Assembly (NCBI GenBank): GCA_050117315.1
Contig: JASFMY010000007.1
Span: 38,566 to 102,565 of the forward strand
Length of the DNA: 64,000 nucleotides
Origin: JANQIV01 sp050117315
GTDB taxonomy: Bacteria; Bacteroidota; Ignavibacteria; Ignavibacteriales; Melioribacteraceae
Direction of reading: 5' to 3'
In this document: in pieces, positions 18,017 to 27,496 of the stretch
Layout of the letters: every line of letters starts with the position of its first letter
Position numbering within the stretch: position 1 is the first letter of the stretch
Position numbers and translations under genes: made by a program
Notes under the pieces: model-generated
The model's input: the letters and a program-made list of their open reading frames with translations, nothing else
Database searches by the model: none
What the model was told of the DNA's origin: nothing

Positions 18017-20057
18017 CAAAACAACTCGTTTAATCGACAATTTAATTCTTTTCTTTTTCTTTTTATTCTGTGCCAGTTTAACAAATTCTATATTTGTTAA
18101 CCAGGTTGGATATTTCGGTACACTTCTTTTAATTCTTATAAAGACTTATTTAAAAAAGGAAAACCAGTTTCACAAGATAGGTATTGAAGTTGCGTTAATA
18201 ATTTTTATTGTTGCAGAAATTCTGGCAACGTTATTTTCAGAGCATTCTGGGCAGTCGTTTAACAATCTGCTGAAAAGAATTTTGTTGCTGCCGTTGCTAT
18301 ACGTTATTCCTTCCGTATTAACAGACATAAAAAAAGTAAAGACATTTGTCTGGGTTTACCTTTCGTTTGCATTTATAAGTGCTGCCGTTTATTTATTTAA
18401 TTCATATGAATATTATGTAGAAGGGCTATTTCAATTAACCGGGAGCGGGCCTTCAATATTTCAATACCCGATTACTACAAGTGAGTTATTGAGTTTTACA
18501 ATCATTTTCTTTTTTGTGTTTTTGTTTTATGAAAAAACAGAAAAAAAATATAAAGTTTTGTTTTTTATTGGACTGTTCATATCGCTGCTTGCAATTGTGG
18601 CAACCTTTAAAAGAACCGGCTGGATAGGTGTGGCAGGCGGCATTGGAGTTATTCTGCTCCTTAAAAAAGAATACCGTCTAATAATACCGGGAATAATTTT
18701 TCTTGTTGGGTTATTTTTTCTTGAGAAAAATTACAGCACTGTTCGAGTCTTTCAAAAAAACAGCAGGGAAATTTCCCGCGTTTTTAGTTTTGATACCAAA
18801 GGCAGAGCCCGCAATATTTTACCTTTGGATTCATCTTTTTTTGTTACAGATTTTGAAGGCGGTCTTCTGCATGTCGAAAATGAAAACGATATAAACGAAT
18901 TTGTATTTCCATCCCCTGTGGAATCTGTATCAAAAATTGGAAACGGTGACAGTTTATTTGTTATTGAGCTTTTCGACACGAGGTTGTTAATTACTGAGTT
19001 GAAGAATGGTGAATTAAATACCGTCAAAGAAATTCTTCCACCAGGTTTTACAAGTGATTATAAATATTTTGATAATAAATTATATATTAATGATAGGGAC
19101 AGCGGATTAACAATTTATAATAATCTTCTTTGTGATGTTGAAATAAGAAGATACCCCGAGTTAAGAAATTTTGAAAAGCTTTATGTAAACGAAGGGCTTC
19201 TAATTTTTGAAAACAAAAATAATAATGTGAGCATCTTTGAGAACAGCAATAATCTTGAAGAAAAATTTTCCAGCGGCGAAGACCAAATGAAATTTTTATT
19301 ATTCTACGATGGTAAGCCGTTGTTCCAGAATCCAAACGGATTGATATGTTATGATTTACAGGCAAACTCATTTACAGAAATCAGTTTCGGTTTAAATATA
19401 AAATTTGTTTCGGCAGATAATTATAACGGCGGGTTAATGTTGCTCAGCAGTGAAAATGAATTATATTTTGGCAAAATAAAAAATAATGAATTACTGATTG
19501 ACGAATCTCACAAGCTTAAATTTAGACCGTCTTCAATTGAATATAAAAGCGGGACAATATATACAACGAGTTATGCAAAAGGAAGATTAGCGAGTATTTT
19601 TGATCCCTACAATTTATCCAACCGCACAAGGCTTTCTTTATGGAGCGCAGGCTGGAAAATATTTTTGGACAACCCGTTATTCGGCGTTGGGGACATTGAT
19701 TTGGCAGGTTACTATAAACAATATAAATCAAAATATGAAAAAGAAATTCAGGGGCATTTGCACAATAATTACATTCATATTTTGGCAATAATGGGGATCA
19801 CAGGTTTTTTTGCTTTTATTTATTTATTTTACAGTATAATTATAAAGTTATTTTGGTTGTTCGATTCAAACACAAGAAGTGAGTTTGCAGGGAACTTTGC
19901 TCTTGCCTCGATTGGATGTTTTTTTGCATTTTTAGTATCTGGATTAACAGAGTGGAATTTCGGGGACCAAGAAATTATAACTATGATATGGTTTATTGTC
20001 GGAATTAATTTTTCGTTAAGCTTAATGCAAGACACTTGTTCAATTGAAAAAAGTTAA
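18003..20057 (+). CDS. O-antigen ligase/polymerase with inserted beta-propeller
   Basis: The 684-residue protein has about nine hydrophobic helices before residue 245. A Wzy_C/WaaL-type segment (about 536-610) shows NRTRLSLWSAGWKIFLDNP, LFGVGDID and the ligase-loop HLHNNYIHILAIMGITG. Between them, at about 262-530 (bases 18786-19592), is a soluble beta-rich insert of about 270 residues with seven similar strand pairs, for example SSFFVTDFEGGLLHVEN and GTIYTTSYAKGRLASIF. Ordinary family members have only a short stretch there. I start at ATG 18003, which overlaps the ABC gene by 14 bases. It should polymerise or transfer a lipid-linked glycan; the insert faces the periplasm. Confidence 0.85.
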   Translation: MEISDKTTRLIDNLILFFFFLFCASLTNSIFVNQVGYFGTLLLILIKTYLKKENQFHKIGIEVALIIFIVAEILATLFSEHSGQSFNNLLKRILLLPLLYVIPSVLTDIKKVKTFVWVYLSFAFISAAVYLFNSYEYYVEGLFQLTGSGPSIFQYPITTSELLSFTIIFFFVFLFYEKTEKKYKVLFFIGLFISLLAIVATFKRTGWIGVAGGIGVILLLKKEYRLIIPGIIFLVGLFFLEKNYSTVRVFQKNSREISRVFSFDTKGRARNILPLDSSFFVTDFEGGLLHVENENDINEFVFPSPVESVSKIGNGDSLFVIELFDTRLLITELKNGELNTVKEILPPGFTSDYKYFDNKLYINDRDSGLTIYNNLLCDVEIRRYPELRNFEKLYVNEGLLIFENKNNNVSIFENSNNLEEKFSSGEDQMKFLLFYDGKPLFQNPNGLICYDLQANSFTEISFGLNIKFVSADNYNGGLMLLSSENELYFGKIKNNELLIDESHKLKFRPSSIEYKSGTIYTTSYAKGRLASIFDPYNLSNRTRLSLWSAGWKIFLDNPLFGVGDIDLAGYYKQYKSKYEKEIQGHLHNNYIHILAIMGITGFFAFIYLFYSIIIKLFWLFDSNTRSEFAGNFALASIGCFFAFLVSGLTEWNFGDQEIITMIWFIVGINFSLSLMQDTCSIEKS

Positions 20058-20120
20058 TTAGAATATCCAGTAACATTTATGGTCCACTTTAAACAAATAT
20101 AATTAAAATCAGGAGGAAAA

Positions 20121-20480
20121 ATGAAATCAATTATTTCAACGGTCGTTTTAGTTTTGGCTTTGGGTTTTGTTACTCAATCAACAGCCCAGCATATCCTATC
20201 GGGTAAATTTGATGCAAATCAGAGCACAAACGGATTTATCTTGCACAAAAATGAAGGCGACAGAGTCTATACAAAGTATGTTCAATTTGAAAAAGGTTTT
20301 GAAACACTTCCTGCGGTAGTAGTTACAGTAAACAAAATAGAAGCAGATAAAGAAACCAATCTGAGATATGAAGTTAAAGCCGAAGCAGTATCAAGAGATG
20401 GATTTACTGTTAAAATAAAAACATGGGGCAACACTAAAATCTTAAATATTGGAGGAGATTGGGTGGCTTTTGCCAATTAA
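20121..20480 (+). CDS. Secreted H-type lectin domain protein
   Basis: The 119-residue protein has a signal peptide (about 1-22, cleaved after QSTAQ or nearby) and then one domain. The order YVQFEKGFETLPAVVVTVNK, LRYEVKAEAVSRDGFTVKIK, TWGNTKI, WVAFA matches the H-type lectin family (Helix pomatia agglutinin, discoidin C-terminal domain). That family binds N-acetylgalactosamine or related sugars as trimers or hexamers. A strong AGGAGG (20111-20116) precedes ATG 20121 and a terminator follows, so it is a well-expressed single gene. It lies inside a polysaccharide locus and may bind the cell's own glycan. The call is from motif memory. Confidence 0.78.
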   Translation: MKSIISTVVLVLALGFVTQSTAQHILSGKFDANQSTNGFILHKNEGDRVYTKYVQFEKGFETLPAVVVTVNKIEADKETNLRYEVKAEAVSRDGFTVKIKTWGNTKILNIGGDWVAFAN

Positions 20481-20500
20481 AGTTATCCTAAAAATTTTTT

Positions 20501-20528
20501 ATAGTCCGGTTAATCCGGACTATTTTTA
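20501..20528 (+). terminator. Rho-independent terminator after lectin gene
   Basis: ATAGTCCGG (20501-20509) pairs exactly with CCGGACTAT (20515-20523) over a five-base loop, followed by TTTT. Its core is close to the L31 terminator. Confidence 0.85.
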
Positions 20529-20580
20529 TTTTAAATATCTCTTATAATAGAATTATATTTGTCATAATAATTTTTTTTTT

Positions 20581-21747
20581 ATGACAAAACCAAAAGCCCT
20601 TTTTGCCGCATGTAATCACTGGACTTCTCCTTATCAGGTCGGCAGCCATCAGTTAGCCAAAGTTTTTGCAAGAAACGGGTGGAATGTCTTTTTTATTTCC
20701 GACCCGGTTTCTCCATTGCATTTATTTTCAAAAGAAAAAGAACTGGTAAAGGAAAGATTAAGAATAAATAACGAGAAAGGTATTAGCGACTTAAATCAAT
20801 CTTTATTTGCTTATGTTCCCTTTTCGTTGCTAACCCCTCAAAATGAATTCTTATTAAAATCTAATTTTGTTTTTAATTATTGGCATCGTTTAACTTCTCC
20901 AAACCTAAAACGATTTGTTAAAGATAAGTGCGATAACTTTGATTTACTATATGTAGATAGTGTTTATCAGAAATTCTGGCTTGAAAACATTGAATACAAA
21001 AAATCTATTATGCGAATAGCAGATAACAATAGGGCTTACGGTAATGATTATAAAGCCTATATTGACGCAGAGAAATATATTGTATCAAAGGTTGATGCTG
21101 TAATTTATTCCGCTGAAAATTTAAAAGGATATGTTGATGATCTTAACCCCCGGAGAAGCTTTTACTTATCCAACGGTGTGGAATGGGAACATTTTAATAA
21201 TAAAATTGCCGATGAACCGGGTTTGTTAAGCCAAATACCAAAACCAAGAATCATCTATGTCGGCGAGACGAGAAAGAGATTTGATAAAGACGCAATTAAA
21301 TATACCGCACAGAAGATGCCGGGTTTATCATTTGTAATTATTGGAAATAGTGAGCCTGTAGCAAGTGAGTTTAAAGAACAGGAAAACATTTACATGCTTG
21401 GTATAATAAACTATAATGATCTTCCGGGTTATTTACAATATTCTGATGTTGGAATTATTCCTCTTGATTTGAGTATAAATCCTAATTTAATAAACAGCAT
21501 TAACCCGATAAAGCTATACCAGTATTTAGCAAGCGGTTTGCCGGTAATTAGTTCCGAGTGGGAATCATTATTTAAATTAAATCCCCCGGTTTTTACGTAT
21601 AAAACAAAAGAGGGAATCCCGGTTTTACTGGAAAATTTGTTAAATAAAAAACATGACAAAAATTATTACAAGGAATATGCAAAAAAACATGATTGGCAAA
21701 AAAGATATGAAAAGATTGCGTCTTTTCTGGAACTAAAGAATAATTGA
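20581..21747 (+). CDS. Glycosyltransferase, GT-B fold (group 1-like)
   Basis: The 388-residue protein has the two-domain GT-B pattern. The N-terminal domain begins with CNHWTSPYQVGSHQLAKVFA. The C-terminal nucleotide-sugar domain shows PRIIYVGETRKRFDKDAI, IYMLGIINYNDLPGYLQYSDVGIIPL and NPIKLYQYLASGLPVISSEW, which corresponds to the ExxxxGxP region with Pro-Ile-Lys-Leu-Tyr-Gln-Tyr. It probably adds one sugar to the surface glycan. It resembles the UDP-galactopyranose or teichuronic-type GT1/GT4 proteins, but donor and acceptor cannot be told. Confidence 0.82.
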   Translation: MTKPKALFAACNHWTSPYQVGSHQLAKVFARNGWNVFFISDPVSPLHLFSKEKELVKERLRINNEKGISDLNQSLFAYVPFSLLTPQNEFLLKSNFVFNYWHRLTSPNLKRFVKDKCDNFDLLYVDSVYQKFWLENIEYKKSIMRIADNNRAYGNDYKAYIDAEKYIVSKVDAVIYSAENLKGYVDDLNPRRSFYLSNGVEWEHFNNKIADEPGLLSQIPKPRIIYVGETRKRFDKDAIKYTAQKMPGLSFVIIGNSEPVASEFKEQENIYMLGIINYNDLPGYLQYSDVGIIPLDLSINPNLINSINPIKLYQYLASGLPVISSEWESLFKLNPPVFTYKTKEGIPVLLENLLNKKHDKNYYKEYAKKHDWQKRYEKIASFLELKNN

Positions 21748-21775
21748 GTTTTTATTACGCTACTATTGTAATTCG

Positions 21776-22882
21776 ATGTATCAATCACCTAAAATATTAT
21801 ATATCACTGTTCGCGCAGATTTCGGCGGGGGACCGGAACACTTGTTCAGGTTGATAAGCCGATTGAGTGAGCAGCATGATCCGTTTATAGCATGCCCAAA
21901 CGATTTCCCTTATTACGAAAGGTATAAAAGCTTAGTTGGGGAAAGCAAACTTATTGTAATTCCTCACAGGAAATTTAGATTAACCACGGTTGCGGAACTG
22001 TTAAAATTTATAAAAAAAAATAATATTGATATGGTACATTCAATGGGCAAGGGAGCAGGCCTATACAGCAGAGTATTAAGTTTGTTAAAACCAACTAAAT
22101 GTGTGCATACTTTTCATGGACTTCATATTGGGGAATATAATTTTATTCAAAAAATCTTGTATTTATCTCTTGAAAAATTGTTTACTATTGTTACAGATAA
22201 ATTTATCTCGGTGTCAAAAGGTGAATGCGAAAAGGTAATTGAAGCCGGTATTTGTAATAACAGTAAATTACAGATAATTGAAAACGGTGTTGAAATTCCG
22301 GAGACTGTTGTTCCCCCTGAAAATTTCAGCCGGGATAAATTTAGGTTGATAACTTTCTCAAGGTATGATTATCAGAAATACCCCGAACTGCTTGTGCAGA
22401 TAATTTCTGAATTAAATTCGAAAAATAGCGAGAAAGAATTTGTGCTCGATATTTTAGGCGAAGGTGAAAAGTTTCAAATAGTAAAGAAAATGATTGAGGA
22501 AAAGAAACTTCAAAAATATATAAATCAAATTGGGGCTGTGAAAAATCCGCAGGACTACCTGCTTAAATCAACATGCTATATTTCAACTTCAAGATGGGAA
22601 GGCCATCCGCTGTCGTTAATTGAATCAATGGCTGTTGGGCTGCCGGTTGTTGCCTCAAACGTAGTTGGCAACAACGACATTATTGAGAATTATTTAAATG
22701 GTATTTTATTCGATCTTTATGATATTGGATCGGCAGCAAACGCTGTTTACGGTTTGGCAAAAAATTATGAGTTATGGGGCGGGATTGCCAATCAAGCTAG
22801 AAAGGATGCAATAGAGAAATACAGCTTAGAAAAAATGGTAAAGAAAACCGAAAATTTATATGTTAATATTCTCGAAAAATAA
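21776..22882 (+). CDS. Glycosyltransferase family 4
   Basis: The 368-residue protein starts with ILYITVRADFGGGPEHLFRL, the glycine-rich acceptor loop of GT4 enzymes. The C-terminal half has RLITFSRYDYQKYPELLV, ILGEGEKFQIVKKMIEE and STSRWEGHPLSLIESMAVGL, the GT4 E-x7-E motif that grips the nucleotide sugar. It acts on the cytoplasmic face during assembly of the lipid-linked glycan. It is 28 bases after the preceding transferase and probably in the same transcript. Confidence 0.9.
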   Translation: MYQSPKILYITVRADFGGGPEHLFRLISRLSEQHDPFIACPNDFPYYERYKSLVGESKLIVIPHRKFRLTTVAELLKFIKKNNIDMVHSMGKGAGLYSRVLSLLKPTKCVHTFHGLHIGEYNFIQKILYLSLEKLFTIVTDKFISVSKGECEKVIEAGICNNSKLQIIENGVEIPETVVPPENFSRDKFRLITFSRYDYQKYPELLVQIISELNSKNSEKEFVLDILGEGEKFQIVKKMIEEKKLQKYINQIGAVKNPQDYLLKSTCYISTSRWEGHPLSLIESMAVGLPVVASNVVGNNDIIENYLNGILFDLYDIGSAANAVYGLAKNYELWGGIANQARKDAIEKYSLEKMVKKTENLYVNILEK

Positions 22883-22896
22883 AAGATAGGTTGATA

Positions 22897-24024
22897 TTGA
22901 AAATTGCAATTGTACACGACTGGCTTGTAAATTATATGGGTTCTGAAAGATGTGTTGAATCGTTTACAAATATCTGGAAGGATGCGGATGTTTTTACGCT
23001 TGTTGATTTTTTAACCGATGAAGAAAGGGAAATAATCTTAAAAGGGAAGAAGGCTAATACAAGCATAATTCAAAAATTACCTTTTGCCAAAAAACTGCAC
23101 CGCAACTATTTTCCCTTTTTCCCGTATGCTATTGAACAATTAGATGTGTCAAATTACGATGTGATTATATCAAGTTCTCATTCATTTGCAAAGGGAGTTA
23201 TAACATCTGCAAACCAATTGCATATTTCTTATTGCCACACACCTATTCGTTATGCATGGGACCTTTATCATCAATATATTGATGAAGCAGGATTAAAAAC
23301 GGGAATAAGAGGAATTCTTGCCAAAAAGTTTTTACACTATATAAGAATATGGGATTTTACTACGCGCAATAGAGTTGACTATTTTGTTGCCAATTCTTCT
23401 CATATTGCCAGAAGGATTAAAAAAGTTTATGATAAACCTGCCGATGTTATTTATCCCCCGGTAGATATTGACAAATTCAGTCTTGTTGAAAAAAAAGAAG
23501 ACTACTATTTAACGGCGGCAAGGTTTGTCCCTTATAAAAAAATAGTTCTGATTGTTGAGGCTTTTTCAAAGATGCCGGATAAAAAACTCATCGTTATTGG
23601 GGATGGACCTGAAGAAAAAAAAATAAAACAAATTGCTTCATCAAATATAAAATTTGCCGGTTACGTTGAAAAGAATAAATTGATAGAATATATGCAGAAT
23701 GCTAAAGCCTTTATTTTTGCGGCCGAAGAAGATTTCGGGATAACAAATGTTGAAGCACAGGCATGCGGTACACCCGTTATTGCTTATAAAGTTGGAGGTG
23801 CAAGTGATACAATTGTACACAATAAAACCGGCTATTTATTCAGCAGGCAAAACCCGGAAGCAATAATTAATGCTGTTGCCGAATTTGAGAATAATGAAAG
23901 CAAATTTATTCCTAAAGAAATTTCCAAACACGCTGAGAAGTTTTCCAGAAGTATTTTTGAAGCCAACATAAAAAATTACGTTTTAGAAAAAGCTAACTCA
24001 TTTTTTAATCAGCCTAAATACTAA
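22897..24024 (+). CDS. Glycosyltransferase family 4
   Basis: The protein (about 375 residues) begins KIAIVHDWLVNYMGSERCVE. It has the pattern of mannosyl- or rhamnosyl-type GT4 enzymes, with SYCHTPIRYAWDLYHQYID in the N-terminal domain and AAEEDFGITNVEAQACGTPVI as the E-x7-E donor-binding motif. Start candidates are TTG 22891 and TTG 22897; I prefer 22897, which gives an MKIAIVHDW start and a better distance from the AGATAGG stretch. The stop overlaps the next gene by one base. Confidence 0.9.
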   Translation: MKIAIVHDWLVNYMGSERCVESFTNIWKDADVFTLVDFLTDEEREIILKGKKANTSIIQKLPFAKKLHRNYFPFFPYAIEQLDVSNYDVIISSSHSFAKGVITSANQLHISYCHTPIRYAWDLYHQYIDEAGLKTGIRGILAKKFLHYIRIWDFTTRNRVDYFVANSSHIARRIKKVYDKPADVIYPPVDIDKFSLVEKKEDYYLTAARFVPYKKIVLIVEAFSKMPDKKLIVIGDGPEEKKIKQIASSNIKFAGYVEKNKLIEYMQNAKAFIFAAEEDFGITNVEAQACGTPVIAYKVGGASDTIVHNKTGYLFSRQNPEAIINAVAEFENNESKFIPKEISKHAEKFSRSIFEANIKNYVLEKANSFFNQPKY

Positions 24025-25391
24025 TGATTTATAACCAAAAAACATTAAAAACATTTAGAAATATTTCGGATATAGTTGTAATATCACTTTCGTTTTTGCT
24101 TGCGGCTGTGTTTGCGCAATCGTATGCTATCCTTTTGGGAAAAGAACATATGTTTATTCTCCTATTTTTAATGATAGGCCTATGGTATGTTTCAACCGAC
24201 TATTCAATTAAAAACAGTAAAGAATATAGTTCCTTTATTGAAAGATTTGCTAATCTCATTAAAAAATCTTTTATACAAGTATTACTGGCAATTGCATTTA
24301 TATTTATAACAAAAGAGAACCTGTTTACAAGGAATTTTGTCCTTTATTATTTTATTTTGATTCTTGCCGGCTCAACAGTAAAAGAATATTTAATCTTTAG
24401 TTACTTTAAAAACAAAAAACCTTTAAAGTGCTTATCGATTTTTTATAAAAACGAGGACGGGTTAAAAATCTCCAGGTTTATAATTAATAAACCCGAATAC
24501 GGCTACGCGTTCGCCGGTTTTTTTACAGATTATAATATTAACTACGATAACTATAACGAAGTTGAAAACATTATTAACGAAAAAGGCATTACCGATATAT
24601 TATTAAATTTAAACACCGGTAATGAAGAAAAAATTAAAAAAATATTATTAATCTGCGATAGACTTGCTGTTAACGCACATATTGTCCCCGGGTTTTACAA
24701 CTTATTATCAAGCAGGTATCAATTTAATTTTCTTGGTGATTATCCTATTGTTACGGTTAGAACAAATCCCTTGGAAGAACTACAAAACAGAATGTTGAAA
24801 AGATTTTTTGATATATCCTTTTCCGCAATTGTAACTGTACTTATATTAAGCTGGCTTATTCCGCTGGTAGCAGTTTTTATTAAAGCTACGTCGAAAGGCC
24901 CTGTCTTTTTTGTTCAAGATAGGTTTGGAAAAGATGATAGGTTGTTTAAATGTTTCAAGTTTAGAACTATGTATACGGACATAAGAAACAAAGGATTTAA
25001 TCCCGTTACGGATGATGATAAGCGGATTACGAGGATTGGTAGAATTCTCAGGAAAACAAATCTTGACGAAGTACCGCAGTTTATAAATGTATTATTAGGG
25101 AATATGTCTATTGTCGGACCAAGGCCTCATGCAGTTAACTACAACAATACTTACAGCGAATTTGTTGAAGAAATAAAGTTAAGACATAGAGTTAAGTCTG
25201 GAATAACCGGGTGGGCACAAATACACGGTTATAGAGGTGATGTTTTTGATTTCGAAGAAAACAAAAAAAGAACAAAAAGCAGAATCGAATTTGATATATG
25301 GTATATTGAAAACTGGACTTTTTCCCTGGATATAAAAATCATTTTGTACACTGTTCTTCAAATTATATCCGGCAGAAATCTTGGTAAGTAA
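24024..25391 (+). CDS. Polyprenyl glycosylphosphotransferase (WcaJ/WbaP type)
   Basis: The 455-residue protein has four N-terminal membrane helices and a cytoplasmic Rossmann-like middle region (about 130-235). A C-terminal bacterial sugar transferase domain (about 255-455) opens with KRFFDISFSAIVTVLILSW. Catalytic-core motifs are visible: KGPVFFVQDRFGKDDRLFKC, FKFRTMYTD, LRKTNLDEVPQFINVLLGN and MSIVGPRPH. It transfers a sugar-1-phosphate to undecaprenyl phosphate, the first step of a surface glycan, so it likely primes what the three upstream glycosyltransferases extend. The ATG overlaps the preceding stop. Confidence 0.93.
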   Translation: MIYNQKTLKTFRNISDIVVISLSFLLAAVFAQSYAILLGKEHMFILLFLMIGLWYVSTDYSIKNSKEYSSFIERFANLIKKSFIQVLLAIAFIFITKENLFTRNFVLYYFILILAGSTVKEYLIFSYFKNKKPLKCLSIFYKNEDGLKISRFIINKPEYGYAFAGFFTDYNINYDNYNEVENIINEKGITDILLNLNTGNEEKIKKILLICDRLAVNAHIVPGFYNLLSSRYQFNFLGDYPIVTVRTNPLEELQNRMLKRFFDISFSAIVTVLILSWLIPLVAVFIKATSKGPVFFVQDRFGKDDRLFKCFKFRTMYTDIRNKGFNPVTDDDKRITRIGRILRKTNLDEVPQFINVLLGNMSIVGPRPHAVNYNNTYSEFVEEIKLRHRVKSGITGWAQIHGYRGDVFDFEENKKRTKSRIEFDIWYIENWTFSLDIKIILYTVLQIISGRNLGK

Positions 25392-25409
25392 AATTATAAC
25401 GAGAATAAA

Positions 25410-26300
25410 ATGAAAGTAGGTATAGTTCCAAATATTTATAAAGAAAATATTCTTGATGTTGTTTCTCACCTTATTCAAGAATTAAAATCTTTTGAGATTG
25501 ATTACATAATAAGTAGTTCGTTAAAGTGTTACGAGAAAAGATTCACAAAATTAATTTATAACTCCGCCTTTATGGATAATATCGAACTGTGCAGAAACAG
25601 TGATGTTGTTATTTCAATAGGCGGTGACGGAACAATGCTTAACACTGCTTTTGAAGCAAGAGAATTTAATACGCCGCTGATCGGACTAAATTTCGGCAAA
25701 CTTGGTTTTCTTGCAGAGTTTGATATGAACAGCATTGACAGCTTTATAAAGGACCTAAAGAACGGCAATTATGAAATTGAAGAAAGAATGACCCTGGATG
25801 CTTATTGCAACGGGAATATAGATAATAAATTATTTGCGATTAATGATATTGTAATTGACAAGGGCGGATGGCCTAAAATGATTCAGCTTTCCATTCATGT
25901 TGGTGATGATTACGTTTCAACATTTTCTGCTGACGGAATTATAATTGCTACACCTACGGGTTCTACCGGTTATTCTTTATCAACGGGGGGACCTATTGTA
26001 AGCCCTAAAGCAAATGTAATTACTTTAAGTCCCATATCGCCGCATACTCTAACCATGAGACCGCTTGTGCTGTCAAGTAAGTATAAAATTTCAATTGAAG
26101 TTAAATCGCAGCATACAGCCGTTCAAATTAATTGTGACGGTCAAAGAGTACATTACTTTGAACCCCCTGTAAAAATTGAAATTGAAAAAAGTAACAACCC
26201 TGTGAGATTAGTTCATACCGATGATACAAACTATTTTGAAATTTTGAGGAACAAGCTCTACTGGGGAATTGATGTTAGAAGCAACCCAGAAAAATTATGA
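25410..26300 (+). CDS. nadK: NAD kinase
   Basis: The 296-residue protein has the diagnostic GGDGT motif (Gly71-Thr75), then LIGLNFGKLGFLAEF, and the second conserved block with ADGIIIATPTGSTGYSLSTGG. It phosphorylates NAD to NADP using ATP or polyphosphate. It ends the plus-strand run and converges on the lysine 2,3-aminomutase gene; both stop codons are inside one hairpin. Confidence 0.95.
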   Translation: MKVGIVPNIYKENILDVVSHLIQELKSFEIDYIISSSLKCYEKRFTKLIYNSAFMDNIELCRNSDVVISIGGDGTMLNTAFEAREFNTPLIGLNFGKLGFLAEFDMNSIDSFIKDLKNGNYEIEERMTLDAYCNGNIDNKLFAINDIVIDKGGWPKMIQLSIHVGDDYVSTFSADGIIIATPTGSTGYSLSTGGPIVSPKANVITLSPISPHTLTMRPLVLSSKYKISIEVKSQHTAVQINCDGQRVHYFEPPVKIEIEKSNNPVRLVHTDDTNYFEILRNKLYWGIDVRSNPEKL

Positions 26301-26327
26301 AAGCAATAGTTATTAACTATTGCTTTC
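26299..26327. terminator. Bidirectional hairpin between nadK and aminomutase
   Basis: GAAAGCAATAGTT (26299-26311) pairs perfectly with AACTATTGCTTTC (26315-26327) over a 3-base loop. On the minus strand a T-rich stretch follows, so it should terminate the aminomutase operon. The stem includes the last bases of the nadK stop and the last codons of the aminomutase gene. Confidence 0.75.
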
Positions 26328-27479
26328 AACAAGTTCGGTTGTTTTAATTTTTCTTTCTTTTATTTTTTTCGGTTCGGTAGATTTGCCGTTTTTCCTGTTC
26401 GAAATTTCTATCTCTAGCTTTGAGTCTTCCTGTTCTTGTATTTTAGATTCTTTGTAGATATAATTTTCATTTTTATAATTACGAAGTATAATTTTGTCTT
26501 TATCGTGGTGAAGAACATATTTGGGCAAAAGAGGAATTTTACCGCCGCCGCCGGGTGCATCAATAACAAAATGAGGAATCGCCAGTCCGCTTACATGCCC
26601 GCGTAATTTGTCAATTATTTCCAAACCTTTATTTACGGATGTTCTAAAATGGCCTGTTCCCTTGGTTTCATCAGCCATAAACAGGTAATAAGGTCTTACA
26701 CGAATCTTGAGAAGTTTCAGCAGAAGTTCCTTCATTACTTCGGCATCGTCATTTACACCTCTCATCAATACTGCTTGATTGTTAACGGGACAACCGGCAT
26801 CAATCAACATGCTGCACGCTTTGGCGCTTTCTTCGGTTATTTCCCACGGGTGATTAAAATGTGTATTAACATATACGGGATGATACTTTTTAATCATCTC
26901 GCAAAGTTTGGGAGTTATTCTATGAGGAAGTACACACGGCATTCTTGTGCCAAGTCTTATTATTTCAACATGAGGAATTTCCCTTAATCGTTTCAAGATT
27001 TTTTCCAGCATAAAATCGGTCAGTATTAAAGGATCTCCGCCGGATAAAATTATGTCTCTTATTTCTTTGTGTCCTTCAATATAGTTTAAAGCTGATTCAA
27101 GCTGTTTCATTGAAATTTTACCGCTGTCGCCGACTTTTCTTTTTCTTGTACAGAACCTGCAGAACATTCCGCATTGGCTTGTGACCAAGAAAAGACATCG
27201 GTCGGGGTATCTATGAGTTATATTCGGGACAGGGCTCATTGCATCTTCATTGAGCGGATCCTCAAAGCCGTCTAAATATGTTAGTTCTTCTTCATCAGGT
27301 ACACATTGTTTCCAAATTGGATCACCTTTGTACCTAATCAAAGATAGGTAATAGGGATTGATACGAGCCTGGAAAGATTCATCAAGTTGTTCAGCCACTT
27401 CTTTGTTTATTCCGAATTGTTGAACCAGCTGATCAACTGTATGGATACTATTGCGTATCATTTTTTGCCATAGTTCCAT
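26313..27479 (-). CDS. kamA: Lysine 2,3-aminomutase, radical SAM (KamA family)
   Basis: The 388-residue protein has the radical-SAM cluster CxxxCxxC at Cys103, Cys107 and Cys110. It also has the SAM-binding GGDP (147-150) and the PLP-lysine motif DAPGGGGK with Lys314. Asp270 and Asp307 lie 37 residues apart, the spacing of Asp293 and Asp330 that bind the substrate's epsilon-amino group in Clostridium lysine 2,3-aminomutase. Glutamate 2,3-aminomutase replaces both, so L-lysine to L-beta-lysine is the expected reaction. The C-terminal 50 residues are Lys/Glu-rich and beyond the core. It is last in a four-gene run. Confidence 0.9.
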   Translation of the reverse strand: MELWQKMIRNSIHTVDQLVQQFGINKEVAEQLDESFQARINPYYLSLIRYKGDPIWKQCVPDEEELTYLDGFEDPLNEDAMSPVPNITHRYPDRCLFLVTSQCGMFCRFCTRKRKVGDSGKISMKQLESALNYIEGHKEIRDIILSGGDPLILTDFMLEKILKRLREIPHVEIIRLGTRMPCVLPHRITPKLCEMIKKYHPVYVNTHFNHPWEITEESAKACSMLIDAGCPVNNQAVLMRGVNDDAEVMKELLLKLLKIRVRPYYLFMADETKGTGHFRTSVNKGLEIIDKLRGHVSGLAIPHFVIDAPGGGGKIPLLPKYVLHHDKDKIILRNYKNENYIYKESKIQEQEDSKLEIEISNRKNGKSTEPKKIKERKIKTTELVESNS

Positions 27480-27496
27480 TATGCTATCCTTTATTT

